Source: CAZRVH01 sp964608325 (GTDB lineage Bacteria > Patescibacteriota > Gracilibacteria > Peribacterales > Peribacteraceae). Taken from it: a DNA stretch of 64,000 nucleotides. Both the position numbers and the translations under genes were made by a program. The stretch spans positions 1-64,000 of the forward strand of contig CAZSMX010000003.1 in assembly GCA_964608325.1 (NCBI GenBank), in the 5' to 3' direction. This document shows positions 63,536 to 64,000 of this stretch, piece by piece; the stretch's first letter is position 1, and each line of letters opens with the position of its first letter. A model generated the notes under the pieces. It was not told the DNA's origin. It saw only the letters and a list, made by a program, of their open reading frames with translations, and ran no database searches.

Positions 63536-64000
63536 TTACAGCGAACGGTAGATCTTTCCCTTCTCTTCGATCGGCAGCCTGGGTAGCACGCCCTTCAAAT
63601 CGTAGAAAACGCCGTTGTCTGCCAGTGCGTCCGCGTAGGTTTCGGCCGAGAGCTCCCGGTATTCCTTGTGGGCCACCAGAAGGAGGATGGCGTCGTACGG
63701 GGCTTGTTCCAACGAGCCCGGCGACAAGCTCATCTTTTGGATCTCTTCCGGCGAATAGGACGGATCATGCACGTCCACCGCGATGCCCTTTGATACGAGC
63801 GAGGATATCACGTCGTGCACCTTGCTGTTGCGGGTATCCGGGACGTTCTCCTTGAACGTGAGCCCCAGCACCAGCATCCTGGCTTTCTTCGGGGGGATCG
63901 ACAGCGCGCTTACCACCTGGTCCGCTACGTACGCGCCCATGCTGTCGTTGATGGCGCGGCCGGCGTTGATGACGTGCGTTTCCATACCAAGCTGCTTCGC
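63536..64000 (-). CDS. Nucleotide-sugar dehydrogenase, C-terminal part (gene runs off the right edge)
   Basis: 155 residues visible. GMETHVINAGRAINDSMGAYV, LVLGLTFKENVPDTRNSKVHDVI, VDVHDPSYSPEEI and LLLVAHKEYREL match the C-terminal, UDP-binding domain of UDP-HexNAc/glucose 6-dehydrogenases, closest to the WbpA/WbpO/VipA (TviB) group by the KENVPDTRNSK motif. These make hexuronic acids for capsules. The NAD domain and active-site cysteine lie outside the window. It lies 7 nt upstream of the membrane-protein gene. Confidence 0.92.
   Translation of the reverse strand, partial: AKQLGMETHVINAGRAINDSMGAYVADQVVSALSIPPKKARMLVLGLTFKENVPDTRNSKVHDVISSLVSKGIAVDVHDPSYSPEEIQKMSLSPGSLEQAPYDAILLLVAHKEYRELSAETYADALADNGVFYDLKGVLPRLPIEEKGKIYRSL

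Noticed and set aside
30759..64000. Prophage or integrative element in the glycan region
   Set aside because: No integrase, capsid, terminase, transposase or toxin genes were found; gene content and overlaps are those of a chromosomal polysaccharide locus.

Overview
The window looks like one scaffold of a compact, fairly GC-rich bacterial genome, most likely a Patescibacteria/CPR lineage of the Peregrinibacteria type. That placement is inference. It rests on small and orphan-rich genes, a T4SS_pilin-like small membrane protein, rpsF next to rpsR with no ssb or rplI between or after them, DUF2304 beside glycosyltransferases, and intergenic palindromes of the CCGCCTTCGC type. UGA is used as a stop throughout, so the UGA=Gly code of Gracilibacteria/Absconditabacteria is not used. 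A 100-N scaffold gap lies at 9784-9883.

Layout. 1-378 is the 5' end of a 16S rRNA gene (minus). 655-1123 is a non-coding, strongly structured stretch with a rho-independent terminator and an 18-codon ORF behind a perfect Shine-Dalgarno. 1.2-2.8 kb holds a DUF218 gene and rpsF-rpsR, each behind a copy of the same promoter plus hairpin leader. 2.9-30.6 kb is housekeeping and orphan genes: yebC, a large bifunctional penicillin-binding protein, a T4SS-pilin-like protein, a TPR protein, ftsX, recO, a VanW protein, RNase H, an S41 protease, a DUF1858/A-type fusion, ndk, an M16 protease, rpmH, cobalamin adenosyltransferase, pheT, tRNA-Ser, an S51 peptidase, an HD hydrolase, a release-factor-like protein, rpmB, an M50 protease, a tRNA-Thr array and sufS-sufU. 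30.7-64 kb is one large surface-glycan region: polytopic GT-C-like proteins, many GT2 and GT4 glycosyltransferases, methyltransferases, RfbC, a sugar-nucleotide dehydratase, both kinds of UDP-GlcNAc 2-epimerase, a CMP-nonulosonate route (dehydratase, reductase, NeuC, NeuB, NeuA), an acetamidino-forming trio (HisF-like, HisH-like, N-acetyl sugar amidotransferase), an MsbA-type ABC exporter, AsnB and a nucleotide-sugar dehydrogenase.

How it works together (inference). The glycan block would make activated sugars, including an amidinated nonulosonic acid, assemble them on a carrier through serial GT4/GT2 steps in translationally coupled gene pairs, and flip or export the product. The PBP, VanW, S41, M16 and M50 proteins are envelope maintenance genes.

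Expression style. Many genes have a -10 box only 6-10 nt before the start codon, often with no Shine-Dalgarno. Leaderless transcription therefore seems common. Several tail-to-tail gene pairs share stop codons in TGATCA or overlap.

Most unusual points: (i) the yebC start is present twice, as MSGHSKWH in two different synonymous spellings on either side of a palindromic repeat; (ii) a three-unit tRNA-Thr tandem array has two units broken by insertions, partly of the same palindrome family; (iii) the structured RNA upstream of the 16S gene; (iv) the duplicated rpsF leader; (v) an inverted-repeat element carried in frame inside a glycosyltransferase.
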